Below the pieces are notes generated by a model. It did not search any database. It was not told the origin of the DNA and saw nothing but the letters and a program-made list of their open reading frames with translations. The position numbers and the translations under genes were made by a program. From contig JACNKX010000113.1 in the NCBI GenBank assembly GCA_014381825.1, forward strand, positions 70,159 through 134,158: DNA of 64,000 bases, written 5' to 3'. Shown piece after piece: positions 1 to 9,049 of the stretch. How positions within the stretch are numbered: the stretch's first letter is position 1; every line of letters starts with the position of its first letter. This DNA comes from Planctomycetota bacterium (GTDB lineage: Bacteria; Planctomycetota; Planctomycetia; Pirellulales; Pirellulaceae).

Positions 1-1
1 G

Positions 2-2377
2 CGCGGCGATTGGCAGGCGTTCCACGCTTTGATGCTCGCTTGGTTGATTATTGCCAGCGCAGCCACGATCTTGGCCTGGGTTTCGCTACGTTGGCGAAAG
101 AAGAAACAACTCGTCACCACTTCCGTCCAGTGGGCGACTATCTTCGTCGGCCTCTCGGTTTTACTTGCGCTGCGTGCGACACCGTTCGATCCGGGAACAC
201 CTTGGTGGCCGTTCGCAACGACGTTAGCTGCGGCAGGTTTGGCAGGAGCACTCGGATTCCGCACGCGCTGCCAAGGGTATGCATACGCTTCGACTTTGTT
301 ATCAACGGTCGCGGTCACCATCGTCTGGTGGGGAGCCTGGCCGAACGACATGGTACAGGGCGTGATCGAGTTCGTGCAGTTGAATCTGATCGCCGCCGTT
401 GTGGTGTCGATCGTTTGGTTGTTCGCTGAAGTCCGGTGCCAAAAGCGATTCGGTCGCAGCTTTGATCGATTCTCAAAAGCTCCGTTAGTACATCATGTCG
501 TACCCATCGGCGCAAGCCTAGTCTTGCTCGTCTTCGTATCGCTCGGATTCGGATTGACCGGACTGCTTGACGCTGCGCGAAAAGATATCGACATCGCGAA
601 CCTCACCGGTTGGATTCTGTTGCCGCTGCTTGGCGGCTTGGTGATCGGCTCATTGTGGGACCAGCGGATGAAGCTTGCGCTGCCGTTGCTGTTTGCGTGG
701 GGCGTGATCACGATGTTGATGTCGCTGGACCAAGTCGATCAGCGGTTCGAATTCGATAGCCAATCCGTCTTTGTCGCAGCGGGCATAATGATTGCCGCTT
801 ACGTCGCCCTCGCCGGGCATCTTTGGAAGTACGGGGCGAACCTGGCGGCAATCGGAAATCGTCTGGGGATGCCTGATACGGTGCGCCAACTCAAACGCAC
901 ACGCTCTTGGCTTCCCGTCGTGACACTGCTGCTTACAGCAATCATCCTTGTCGCCGAATTGGCTGTCGTGCTGGCTTTCCGAGAGAGATGGATGCGAGTC
1001 GGCGCGGCCTTCGCACCATTGTTATTGGCGTACGCGGTCAGTTGCCACGCTCAACAAGCTCGGCGAATGACGATGCAGTACGCGAGTTTGATACTAGCGA
1101 GTTTGTCGGCTGTGTTCGCTGTGTGGGCTGATATCGAGCCGGGTTGGCGAGCGACGTTTGCGTTAGAACGAGCAGTTCGCTTGCTGATGGTCGTGGCGGG
1201 AATGGCGTTCTTGTATGCGATACCATTCTCTCGTTGGACCAAGCAGCGCGGCGGTGATTGGTTTCCAGTCGTGCGACGCATGGCGGCAGTTTGTGGATCG
1301 GCGGCTATCGTTGCGTTGTCCGCCGTCCTGTTGCTTGAGTTGGCTTTCTTCGAACCGGGGATCGGTGCGCCGTTCGGTCATCCTTACGAAGTTGTCGCCG
1401 TCGTGGTGGTTCTCGTCGGATTGATCATCGCCTTCATCGCCATGGCCTTGTCGCCCGAGCGTGATCCGCTGTCGCTCTCCGAGCAAGGACGCATGGGATA
1501 TGTGTATGCGGCACAGGTCGTCGGAGCACTTCTGTTCGCGCATATCTACCTTTCCAATCCTCAGATTTTCGGGGCGTTCGCGGCGTACTGGCCGTACATC
1601 GTGATGGGAATCGCATTTGCGGGAGTTGGTGTTGGCGAGATTTTCCAACGCAGTAATCTTCCAAACGGGGGTTCGCGCGTACTGGCGGAACCATTACAGC
1701 GTACGGGCGGTTTTCTGCCGTTGTTGCCGGCACTTGGGTGGTGGTTGAATCAACGGTTGGAGATCGAAGCTGCGGGACACTATTCGCTGTTGTTGTTCTT
1801 TGCTGGGCTATTCTATCTCGCCTTGAGCATGCTGCGGCGTTCGTACATCAGCGGCGTCGCGGCAGCAATAGCAGGCAACGCCGCGTTGTGGGCGTTGATG
1901 GCCGATTACGAACCGTTCTCGCTGCTCAAGCATCCGCAGTTCTGGCTCATTCCGCCCGCTTGCTCGATGCTTGTTGCCGCTCATCTCAATCGGCGTCGGC
2001 TGAACGAAAGCCAACTAACGGCCATCCGCTACGCGTGCCTGTTAGTGATTTACGTCAGTTCGACTGCGGACATCTTTATCGAAGGCGTCGGCAACAGCCT
2101 GTGGGAGCCCATGGTTCTCGCGACGCTGTCGGTGATCGGTGTGTTTATCGGCATCGGCTTGCAGATTCGCGCGTTCCTTTACCTTGGCGTGACCTTTGTT
2201 TTCCTATCCGTCGTCAGCATGGTTTGGCACGCGTATGCGAACATCCAACACGTCGGCATCTGGTGGGGCTTTGGAATCCTACTCGGGCTATTAATCCTGA
2301 CCATCTTCGGCGTATTCGAGAAGAAGCGACCTGAGCTATTGCGCATGGTCGAAGAGATGCGGCGATGGGAACAATGA
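2..2377 (+). CDS. Polytopic membrane protein of unknown function, 5' end missing
   Basis: The reading frame is open to the left edge, and the residues before the first possible start codons (TTG at 29, ATG at 32) look like ordinary coding sequence, so the gene probably begins outside the window. At least 782 residues are present. The protein is almost entirely hydrophobic: I count about 24-25 candidate membrane-spanning stretches with short, often Arg- or Trp-containing loops, and a short charged C-terminal tail. There is no recognisable ATPase, peptidase or redox motif. It could be a large multi-pass protein of the DUF2339 kind, but I cannot assign a family from sequence alone. It ends with two consecutive TGA codons and is convergent with the reductase gene that follows. 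Confidence 0.75.
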   Translation, partial: RGDWQAFHALMLAWLIIASAATILAWVSLRWRKKKQLVTTSVQWATIFVGLSVLLALRATPFDPGTPWWPFATTLAAAGLAGALGFRTRCQGYAYASTLLSTVAVTIVWWGAWPNDMVQGVIEFVQLNLIAAVVVSIVWLFAEVRCQKRFGRSFDRFSKAPLVHHVVPIGASLVLLVFVSLGFGLTGLLDAARKDIDIANLTGWILLPLLGGLVIGSLWDQRMKLALPLLFAWGVITMLMSLDQVDQRFEFDSQSVFVAAGIMIAAYVALAGHLWKYGANLAAIGNRLGMPDTVRQLKRTRSWLPVVTLLLTAIILVAELAVVLAFRERWMRVGAAFAPLLLAYAVSCHAQQARRMTMQYASLILASLSAVFAVWADIEPGWRATFALERAVRLLMVVAGMAFLYAIPFSRWTKQRGGDWFPVVRRMAAVCGSAAIVALSAVLLLELAFFEPGIGAPFGHPYEVVAVVVVLVGLIIAFIAMALSPERDPLSLSEQGRMGYVYAAQVVGALLFAHIYLSNPQIFGAFAAYWPYIVMGIAFAGVGVGEIFQRSNLPNGGSRVLAEPLQRTGGFLPLLPALGWWLNQRLEIEAAGHYSLLLFFAGLFYLALSMLRRSYISGVAAAIAGNAALWALMADYEPFSLLKHPQFWLIPPACSMLVAAHLNRRRLNESQLTAIRYACLLVIYVSSTADIFIEGVGNSLWEPMVLATLSVIGVFIGIGLQIRAFLYLGVTFVFLSVVSMVWHAYANIQHVGIWWGFGILLGLLILTIFGVFEKKRPELLRMVEEMRRWEQ

Positions 2378-2404
2378 TGATCGTTCGTTCGTCGCGTTGC
2401 CGAT

Positions 2405-3481
2405 CTAGTTCTTGCCCTTCAGCGTCTGGCTTGCCGCGTGGCTCATCTTCTCGCCGATCAATGCAATTTTGTGATCATGCAGCCGCTTTTCGTTCAACCA
2501 GTACGGGCTGGTGATTTCCTTGAAGGCGTAGATGGCCGCTTGAATACCCTCGGCCCAGGCGACCGCGATCAGCTTAATGTCGCCGTGAACGTCACCGACG
2601 GCGAAGATGCCGCGACGACTCGTTTCGTAATACGGATCGATGGCGATGCTGCCGTCATCATTCAGTTTCAGGTTGAGGCGCTCAAACGTCTCCTTGGCGG
2701 AGAGAAAGCCGATCTGGACAATTGCGTGGTCGCACTCGATTTGCGCGTCGCCCGTCAAAGTTGCCGCGATTCGATCACCGGCAAACTCAGCCGAAATAAC
2801 TTCGGTATTCGTATGCACTCGACCTCCTTGTTGCACGACGCGAGCGAGCGTATCGGCCTTGCCGCTGGTTGCCTCGCCGCGCACGATCAAGTCGACCACT
2901 CCGGCACGTTGAAGGACCATCACTGCAGCGTCCAAAGCCGAATCGCCACCGCCGACGACGATTACTTGGTTGCCTTCGTAGTCGCCAATTTTTGGGATCT
3001 TGTAATGCACCTTTTTCGAGTTCAATTGATCCAACGCGGCCAGCCGACGTGGATAGTGAAGCAGGCCGCAAGCCATAATCACTTTCCGGCACAGGTAGCT
3101 ACCCTGACTCGTGATCACTCGCTTGAGAGGATCATCCTTTTCAAGTTGCTCCGTGTCTTCGATGGTGACTAGTTCCTCGTTGAATCGGAACTGAACTAGC
3201 GCATTGGTTGCTTGGCGAAACGTCCGTTCCGACAACTCCTCGCCAGTAATACCGTCAGGGAAACCTGGAATGTCGACGATTTTTTTGTCGGAGTAGAGGA
3301 ACTGAGGTTGCCCACCTGGCTTGTCCTTGGCCTCGACAACAAGGGTGGTCAATCCTCGATGGGCAGTCGTCAAACTCGCAGCCAACCCGGCGGGTCCTGC
3401 CCCGATGATCACGACGTCCCAATAATCGAGACTGTCAAAGTCGAAGTCCGCATCAAGTTCCGTCACCTTGAAGTCGGCCAC
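2405..3481 (-). CDS. NAD(P)/FAD-dependent oxidoreductase, YumC-like ferredoxin-NADP reductase type
   Basis: A 358-residue flavoprotein of the thioredoxin-reductase fold. An N-terminal FAD-binding motif GAGPAGLAAS lies near residues 27-36, followed by GGQPQFLYSDKKIVDIPGFP, the flavin-contacting stretch typical of the family. A second nucleotide-binding motif, GGGDSALDAA, lies near residue 175. The redox-active CxxC that real thioredoxin reductases carry before this second motif is absent and is replaced by VHYKIPKIGDYEG, as in ferredoxin-NADP reductase type 2 (YumC). Electron transfer between NADPH and ferredoxin or flavodoxin in the cytoplasm is therefore the likely role. The start is GTG at 3481, with AAAGGA about eight bases upstream. 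It stands alone, convergent with the membrane-protein gene. The family is clear; the electron partner is inferred. Confidence 0.85.
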   Translation of the reverse strand: MADFKVTELDADFDFDSLDYWDVVIIGAGPAGLAASLTTAHRGLTTLVVEAKDKPGGQPQFLYSDKKIVDIPGFPDGITGEELSERTFRQATNALVQFRFNEELVTIEDTEQLEKDDPLKRVITSQGSYLCRKVIMACGLLHYPRRLAALDQLNSKKVHYKIPKIGDYEGNQVIVVGGGDSALDAAVMVLQRAGVVDLIVRGEATSGKADTLARVVQQGGRVHTNTEVISAEFAGDRIAATLTGDAQIECDHAIVQIGFLSAKETFERLNLKLNDDGSIAIDPYYETSRRGIFAVGDVHGDIKLIAVAWAEGIQAAIYAFKEITSPYWLNEKRLHDHKIALIGEKMSHAASQTLKGKN

Positions 3482-3697
3482 GATATCGTCCTTTCGTCAG
3501 TAGGCATCCGTGCAGAATACACGTAAATCTTCCGCGTGAGAGATTCTTAGGCGCAAGCGGAACAATTGCAAACTCAAGTTACCACGGGCGGCGAGCGAAG
3601 AGTCGGGTCGGTCGTGTTAGGGAACCCGCGAGACTACAATGCGTACCGATAACAGTAATATCGACCGAAACAGTCGACGGGAATATCTCTGGTCTAC

Positions 3698-3729
3698 CAC
3701 GAACTAAATCGCACACGAACTAAATCGCA
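3698..3729. repeat. 16-bp perfect tandem duplication upstream of the SASA esterase gene
   Basis: CACGAACTAAATCGCA occurs twice back to back (3698-3713 and 3714-3729), ending 14 bases before the chosen ATG at 3744. It lies in the leader of the downstream gene, which has no clear Shine-Dalgarno sequence. It could be a slippage duplication or a double protein-binding site. Confidence 0.8.
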
Positions 3730-3743
3730 AAGTGAGTTCTTTC

Positions 3744-4958
3744 ATGAGCAAAGCAATATTCAAGTTTGTCGTACTTCATCTCGCCTCGCTGCTAATCCTT
3801 CCACTGACGACGCTCGACGTCGTCGGCGAAGACAGACCGCTCAAAGTCTTCATTCTTGCAGGCCAATCAAACATGCAAGGGCATGCTCGGATCGAGACGT
3901 TTGACTATATCGGCGACGACCCGTCGACCGCGCCCTTGTTAAGTGAAATGCGTGGGCCGGATGGAACGCCGCGAGTGCTGGACGGTGTCAGGATCTCGTA
4001 TTTGACTGGCATCGGAGAAAACAACGGAGAGGCCTTCGGAAAGCTGACGGCTGGTTACGGGGCACGGCGTAACCCGACTGAGGACGATGGCAAGATTGGC
4101 CCCGAGTTTACGTTCGGGATCACCATGGACCAGGCGTTCGAGGAGCCAGTGCTATTGATCAAGACGGCCTGGGGCGGCAAGTCGCTTTACTACGATTTCC
4201 GTCCGCCGAGTGCTGGTCCGTACAAACGTTCTGAAAAGGACATCGAACGAAATCGCAATGCTGAGAGCGGCTCGGGCCACTATTACCGGCTGATGATCGC
4301 GCACGTCAAGAAAGTTCTCAGTGACATCGAGCGAGTCGCTCCGGATTACGAAGCGAGCCGCGGATATGAGATCGCCGGATTCGTTTGGTTCCAGGGTTTC
4401 AACGACATGGTGAACCGAGACGTATACCCGGTCCCGCCGAAAGAAAGCACCGAGAACCGCTTTGCGAACTACAGCATTTGGATGGGCGATTTTATTCGCG
4501 ACGTTCGCAAGGATCTCAACGCTGCTGAGATGCCATTCGTAATCGGAGTCATGGGAGTTGGTGGGGAGAACGCGAACCCAGACAACTTAAAGTTTCGCGA
4601 GGCGATGGCAGCACCGGCAATGTTACCCGAGTTTGAGGGAAATGTAGTCACGATCCCGACCGCGCCGTTCTGGGATGCTCGCCTGGGAGCGATCGATGAC
4701 AAGTACGGGAAAGTGCGACAGATGGCGTATCTTCTGAGAACCGAGAACAAGAACCACGCCAACAAAGACGGCACGATGAGCAAGGAAGAACAGAAAGCTT
4801 ACATGAGAAAGTTCGAAGCCGATCTGGTGACTCCCGAAGAGGTCGCGCTGCGTCAACGCGGCGCTTCCAATGCCGGGTATCACTACCTGGGCTCTGCGAA
4901 AACATTTGCCGTCATGGGTAAAGCCTTCGCGGACGCGCTGCTGGCTTTGATGGATTGA
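3744..4958 (+). CDS. Secreted SASA-domain (sialate O-acetylesterase-like) carbohydrate esterase
   Basis: Begins with a hydrophobic export signal (residues 6-28 approximately, ending near VVGEDRP) and then enters the SASA/DUF303 esterase fold with FILAGQSNMQGHA, whose GQSNMxG carries the nucleophilic serine. Later blocks include LIKTAWGGKS and GFVWFQGFND, which correspond to the conserved glycine and asparagine regions of this SGNH-like family. It should remove acetyl groups from sugars or polysaccharides in the periplasm or outside the cell. Length (404 residues) is usual. GTG at 3732 is in the same frame but ATG at 3744 is preferred. The gene is convergent with the amidohydrolase gene at 5024-6166 and probably has its own promoter downstream of 3490. 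Confidence 0.85.
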   Translation: MSKAIFKFVVLHLASLLILPLTTLDVVGEDRPLKVFILAGQSNMQGHARIETFDYIGDDPSTAPLLSEMRGPDGTPRVLDGVRISYLTGIGENNGEAFGKLTAGYGARRNPTEDDGKIGPEFTFGITMDQAFEEPVLLIKTAWGGKSLYYDFRPPSAGPYKRSEKDIERNRNAESGSGHYYRLMIAHVKKVLSDIERVAPDYEASRGYEIAGFVWFQGFNDMVNRDVYPVPPKESTENRFANYSIWMGDFIRDVRKDLNAAEMPFVIGVMGVGGENANPDNLKFREAMAAPAMLPEFEGNVVTIPTAPFWDARLGAIDDKYGKVRQMAYLLRTENKNHANKDGTMSKEEQKAYMRKFEADLVTPEEVALRQRGASNAGYHYLGSAKTFAVMGKAFADALLALMD

Positions 4959-5001
4959 GCAAACATCGCAACCCGATGCGACCTATTCATCCTCATTCAA
5001 A

Positions 5002-5022
5002 CTTGGCGGAGCATTCGCCAAG
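5002..5022. terminator. Hairpin between convergent genes, possible bidirectional terminator
   Basis: CTTGGCG (5002-5008) pairs perfectly with CGCCAAG (5016-5022) around a 7-base loop. It sits between the stop of the esterase gene and the stop of the leftward amidohydrolase gene. There is no long T-run on either side, so the terminator call rests on placement and stem strength. Confidence 0.4.
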
Positions 5023-5023
5023 G

Positions 5024-6166
5024 TTACGAAACGATCTTCCCCGCTCGCACGACTAACGTTGCTTCGAGGCAACCACCTGGCCGTCGCACATCTCGCGTAT
5101 CAACGAGTGGTGCCGCCGAGCAGTTGTTGGTGAGCAACGTCACGTCGGCGCACGATCCAGGCGCAAGCGTTCCGATTTCGCGGGAGAGTTGTAGGATCTC
5201 TGCAGGCCGCGCGCCGACTCGCGAGAAGACCTCATGCTCCGGCATTCCTGCGGCCAGGAACTTACTCATCGTTCGCGGCAGGTCGTGCTGCGGTTGCGAG
5301 CCAACATGTATCGCGTACTGGTCGGTCGAGATTGTGTCTGGATAGAAGCCATCTGCGATGGCCGCTTCGGCAACGTGAAACGAAAAACTATTCATTCCGT
5401 GGCAGGCGTCGAACAATACACCCCGTTCGCCGGCCTCTCGAACTTCAGGAAGCACACGACCATCATCGCCGACGATACTCCATTCATCGTCGCGAAATAT
5501 ATAGGTAACAACGTCACCTGGGCGCAGCAACGCAAGCTGTTCCGCGATCGGCCAATTGGGTGGATCGTGCATGCCGTAAAGTAGAGGCTTGCCCGTCCGC
5601 TCTGCCACATCCAACCCGTGACGCAAGACAAGCCGGGGGTCGAGGGCACATGAGTTCCGGCTGACATTGACGGCGATGCCCCAAATGAAGTCTCCTCCCT
5701 CGCGAATGGTCCGCGCACAAGCATCTACGTCAACCCAATCGATTTCTCGAAAGCACAGTCCTCCTTCGGGCTCGCCCATTTTCGAAAGATTGATAGCAAG
5801 TCGTACTCGCGTGCGGCTCCCTTCGATCGTTTCATTGCGGTAAGCCGTCCAATTCTCCGCGCCGACGTCTCCTTGCGAAAGCGCGGTCGTCACGCCGCGG
5901 GGCAGGAATTCAATATCGGGATCGACTCCGTACTTAGATCCACTCTTGGCGGGATGTGCGTGCAGATCGACGAGCCCAGGCAACAACAACGCTTCGGGAA
6001 ATTCCAACAAACGCTTGGCAGTTCCGTCGACTTCGCCACCGGATGCGACGATTCGATCGCCGCGAATCGCGACTGCTCCGGGCCCATCGAGCCCCGTCTG
6101 GGTGCAAACGATACGCCCGGCTCGGATCAAGAGGTCGAAATCGCACTCGGCCATGCTACCGCTCAT
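5024..6166 (-). CDS. Amidohydrolase-superfamily metal-dependent hydrolase (dihydroorotase-like, COG3964 type)
   Basis: 380 residues with the layout of a TIM-barrel amidohydrolase. A small N-terminal beta-sandwich (LLIRAGRIV, VAIRGDRIVASGG) precedes LLLPGLVDLHAHPAKSG, which carries the HxH metal pair. Further candidate ligands are the Lys in LAINLSKMGEPEG, His in YGMHDPPNW, His in FDACHGMNSF and Asp in TISTDQYA. The RGVTTALSQGDVG and RLAINLSKMG blocks resemble the group often misannotated as dihydroorotase. Characterised members of that group act on small N- or O-acyl compounds, including acetyl-(R)-mandelate. The gene is divergent from the enolase-superfamily gene with about 130 bp between starts, so a shared control region is plausible. 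The exact substrate cannot be read from the sequence. Confidence 0.8.
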   Translation of the reverse strand: MSGSMAECDFDLLIRAGRIVCTQTGLDGPGAVAIRGDRIVASGGEVDGTAKRLLEFPEALLLPGLVDLHAHPAKSGSKYGVDPDIEFLPRGVTTALSQGDVGAENWTAYRNETIEGSRTRVRLAINLSKMGEPEGGLCFREIDWVDVDACARTIREGGDFIWGIAVNVSRNSCALDPRLVLRHGLDVAERTGKPLLYGMHDPPNWPIAEQLALLRPGDVVTYIFRDDEWSIVGDDGRVLPEVREAGERGVLFDACHGMNSFSFHVAEAAIADGFYPDTISTDQYAIHVGSQPQHDLPRTMSKFLAAGMPEHEVFSRVGARPAEILQLSREIGTLAPGSCADVTLLTNNCSAAPLVDTRDVRRPGGCLEATLVVRAGKIVS

Positions 6167-6293
6167 CGCTGTAAGTTATTCGTTTAACGCGACTGACAAT
6201 GCTATCTGGATGAACCCTCACATTACACCTCCCTTATGCGTTACCATTTCGTTTGAATCCACTTGTCTCCTTCAAGACGGTAGAACCAACGAC

Positions 6294-7412
6294 ATGAAGA
6301 TTACAGAAATCGTTTGCCAGATCCTTCGAGTTCCTGCCATCGAAGCAAAAACAGCGAGCAGCCAAGATGCGTGCATCGTCCGAGTGCGTACCGATTCTGG
6401 CTTAGAAGGAATCGGCGAGGCGGACGCTTCCCCCGAAGTGGTTCGCTCGATCATTGACGCACCGTTCAGTCACAACATTGCATGTGGGTTGCGTGAGATT
6501 CTGTTAGGCCAGAATCCGCTCGAAACCGAACGGCTGTGGCAGGACATGTATCGCCGCACGATGTACTTCGGTCGAACGTCGGTAACCATCGCCGCGATGG
6601 CAGCTGTCGATCTCGCGCTGTGGGACATCAAGGGAAAACATTTCGGCGAACCGATCCACCGGCTGCTCGGCGGGAAGCAACACAATTCGATCAAGGCTTA
6701 CGCATCGATCCTGTTTGGTGACGACGGCGCCGAAACCGCCGACATCGGGCGTCGCTGGACCGAAGCGGGATATCAGGCAGTTAAGTTCGGCTGGGAGCCG
6801 ATGGGGGAGAGCGAAGCCGTCGATATTGATCTCGTTCGCGGAGCGCGTGAGGGCATCGGCGATGCCACGCTGCTGATCGACGCAGGCTGCGTTTGGGATA
6901 CTCGAACCGCGCTGCGACGTGCCCATTCGTTTGCAGACTTTGGCATCGAATGGCTTGAGGAACCGCTGCGCGAGGATAACATCGACGGCTACGTGTGGCT
7001 GCGTGATCGCTCGCCCGTGCCGATCGCTTCTGGCGAAGGCGAATGCGGTCGCGAGGCATTCCGCCCGCTGATCGAGAAGCGCGCACTCGATGTTTATCAA
7101 GTCGATCTCTCGAGAAACGGCTTCACCGATGCGTCATACTTACGATCCCGCATTGAAGAAATTGGAGCGCGGCCGTGCAACCACTTTTACACTTCACCAA
7201 TAACCGCCGCAGCCAGTCTGCACTGGTTAAGCACGTGTCGAGACGCCTTTCTCTTTGAGGATTGTGTGGAGGATTCGCCGATTCGGAACGACCTGTGCCA
7301 CGAACGAATCCAGGCAGAGAACGGCTTCCTTACCGTTCCCGATCGTCCAGGCTTGGGCGTGACGCTCAATGAGGAAGTCGTTTCGCAATTCTTGGTGGCT
7401 GAATCCAAGTAG
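6294..7412 (+). CDS. Enolase-superfamily enzyme (mandelate racemase / muconate lactonizing family)
   Basis: 372 residues starting at ATG 6294; the frame is open further upstream, but that part is antisense to the amidohydrolase gene. The N-terminal capping domain is followed by the barrel. Visible catalytic features are Lys164 (AVKFGWEP), the metal ligands Asp196 (LLIDAGCVW), Glu222 (WLEEPL) and Glu248 (ASGEGECG), and an Asp271/His297 pair (YQVDLSRNG, CNHFY). The positions nearly coincide with mandelate racemase numbering. The second lysine of the racemase KxK motif is a glycine here, so chemistry on the His297 face, such as acid-sugar dehydration or one-base epimerisation, seems likelier than a two-base racemase. 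It heads a rightward gene run and is divergent from a small-molecule deacylase-like amidohydrolase. Confidence 0.85.
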   Translation: MKITEIVCQILRVPAIEAKTASSQDACIVRVRTDSGLEGIGEADASPEVVRSIIDAPFSHNIACGLREILLGQNPLETERLWQDMYRRTMYFGRTSVTIAAMAAVDLALWDIKGKHFGEPIHRLLGGKQHNSIKAYASILFGDDGAETADIGRRWTEAGYQAVKFGWEPMGESEAVDIDLVRGAREGIGDATLLIDAGCVWDTRTALRRAHSFADFGIEWLEEPLREDNIDGYVWLRDRSPVPIASGEGECGREAFRPLIEKRALDVYQVDLSRNGFTDASYLRSRIEEIGARPCNHFYTSPITAAASLHWLSTCRDAFLFEDCVEDSPIRNDLCHERIQAENGFLTVPDRPGLGVTLNEEVVSQFLVAESK

Positions 7413-7520
7413 ATGGAAGTTGCTCCGGCTTCGGCCTGATTCTGAAAGTTTGAAGAGTCAACGCTGCAGGACTAAACTACTTCGAACCTCCGCCCACCCT
7501 CGCCACGAAGGAAACGATCC

Positions 7521-9002
7521 ATGCTCAAGACAAGCGGACTTCAGCTCTGCGTCATGATTCTCTGCGTCATGATTCTCTGCGTTACGATCGCAAAGCACAT
7601 TCAAGCTGCTGACGAAATGTTTGGCAAAGCGCAGCAGGCCGCAATCGCCGACGTGGATAGCCATGCTGACGAATTGAAAGCCGTGAATCAGGCCATCTGG
7701 AAGCTGGCCGAAGTCGGACTCAATGAGCATAAATCAAGTGAGCTGCTCATCGACAAGCTGCGAGCCGCCGGGTTTGAACTCGAAACGGGAATCGCTGGAA
7801 TGCCGACAGCCTTTGTTGCGAGTTACGGGCAGGGAAACCCAGTGATCGGCATCCTTGCGGAGTACGACGCCTTGCCGGGAATGTCTCAGAAAGTCGCTCC
7901 GCAACGTGAAGCGGTCGAGGACGGCAAGCCCGGCCACGCATGCGGGCACAGCGGGCTGGGAACTGGCGCCTTGGGTGCCGCAATCGCGGTGAAAGCGGCC
8001 ATGGAGAAGCATGATCTTCCCGGAACCATTCGGCTGTACGGCACTCCGGCTGAAGAAACCGTGATCGGCAAAGTCTATATGACGCTCGCGGGCGTGTTCG
8101 ATGACTTAGACATCTGCTTGCATTGGCATCCAGGCACAAAGAACGAATCTTGGTCAGGAAGTTCCAAAGCACTCGTCTCGGCGAAATTCACCTTCGACGG
8201 AACTGCGTCACACGCTTCGGTCAGCCCGTCGAGCGGACGGAGTGCGCTGGATGCGGTCGAGTTGATGAATGTCGGTGCCAACTTCATGCGCGAACACATC
8301 AAAGAAGACGCCAGACTGCACTACGTCATCATCGACGGCGGAGGCGCTCCCAACGTCGTGCCTCCCAAAGCGACGGTTTGGTATTTCTGTCGCGCCGATG
8401 CTCATGAAGATGTCGAGTACAACTTCCGCTGGTTGCAGGATATCGCTGCCGGGGCGGCGAAGATGACGCGTACCAAGCTGAGCATGAAGATTGATACGGA
8501 TTGTCACGAGATCATTCCGAACGGCCCTTTGTCGCAAATGATCACTGGCAATTTGGAAGAGATCGGACCGCCTGAGTTCAGTGAGGACGAGATCACGTTC
8601 GCGCGGCGGCTTCAAGAACCATTGGTCACTCAATTCGGCAAGCAATTTCCGCTGGCAATCGACAGCCGTGTGCATCGCATTCCCGCGAACCCAGAACCAA
8701 GCAAAGGCTCGACCGACGTCGGCGATATCAGTTGGCGCGTGCCGACTGGAGGACTGCGCACATCTTGTCTGCCGTCCGAGAGCCCCGGTCACAGCTGGCA
8801 AAACGTCGCCAGTATCGGGTCGACGGTCGGAGAGAAAGGAACGATCTACGCCGCGAAAGCGTTGGCCGTCACAGCGATCCAGCTGCTCCAGAATCCCGAC
8901 GCCATCGCCGCCGCTCAGGCCGATTGGAAACAGCGGATGGAGGGAAAGAAATACTTCTCGTTCATTCCACGCGGTCAACAACCTCCCAAGCAGATTAGGT
9001 AG
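7521..9002 (+). CDS. Exported M20-family amidohydrolase (AbgB-like)
   Basis: 493 residues. A hydrophobic N-terminus with an internal repeat ([10 protein letters not shown]) and a plausible cleavage after IQA makes it an exported protein, which is unusual for this largely cytoplasmic family. The M20 metallopeptidase signature follows: [28 protein letters not shown] with the first metal histidine, GTPAEE with the catalytic Glu, and LHWHPG. The dimerisation domain begins near [19 protein letters not shown]. It should hydrolyse an amide bond in an N-acyl or aminobenzoyl-glutamate-like compound. AAGGA lies about nine bases before the ATG. It lies 108 bp after the enolase-superfamily gene and probably belongs to the same transcription unit. 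Confidence 0.85.
   Translation: MLKTSGLQLCVMILCVMILCVTIAKHIQAADEMFGKAQQAAIADVDSHADELKAVNQAIWKLAEVGLNEHKSSELLIDKLRAAGFELETGIAGMPTAFVASYGQGNPVIGILAEYDALPGMSQKVAPQREAVEDGKPGHACGHSGLGTGALGAAIAVKAAMEKHDLPGTIRLYGTPAEETVIGKVYMTLAGVFDDLDICLHWHPGTKNESWSGSSKALVSAKFTFDGTASHASVSPSSGRSALDAVELMNVGANFMREHIKEDARLHYVIIDGGGAPNVVPPKATVWYFCRADAHEDVEYNFRWLQDIAAGAAKMTRTKLSMKIDTDCHEIIPNGPLSQMITGNLEEIGPPEFSEDEITFARRLQEPLVTQFGKQFPLAIDSRVHRIPANPEPSKGSTDVGDISWRVPTGGLRTSCLPSESPGHSWQNVASIGSTVGEKGTIYAAKALAVTAIQLLQNPDAIAAAQADWKQRMEGKKYFSFIPRGQQPPKQIR
7545..7582. repeat. 15-bp tandem repeat (about 2.5 copies) inside the M20 signal peptide
   Basis: CTCTGCGTCATGATT is present at 7545-7559 and 7560-7574, with a partial third copy to 7582. 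It is in frame and duplicates five residues (MILCV) in the hydrophobic core of the export signal. Confidence 0.85.
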
Positions 9003-9049
9003 CGCGTTGCCGCGATTCAAAACTGCACGAGCTTAAAGTCACAGAAATT

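Noticed and set aside
5946-6293. Upstream extension of the enolase-superfamily gene
   Set aside because: It is antisense to the amidohydrolase N-terminus and the conserved protein begins at the ATG at 6294.
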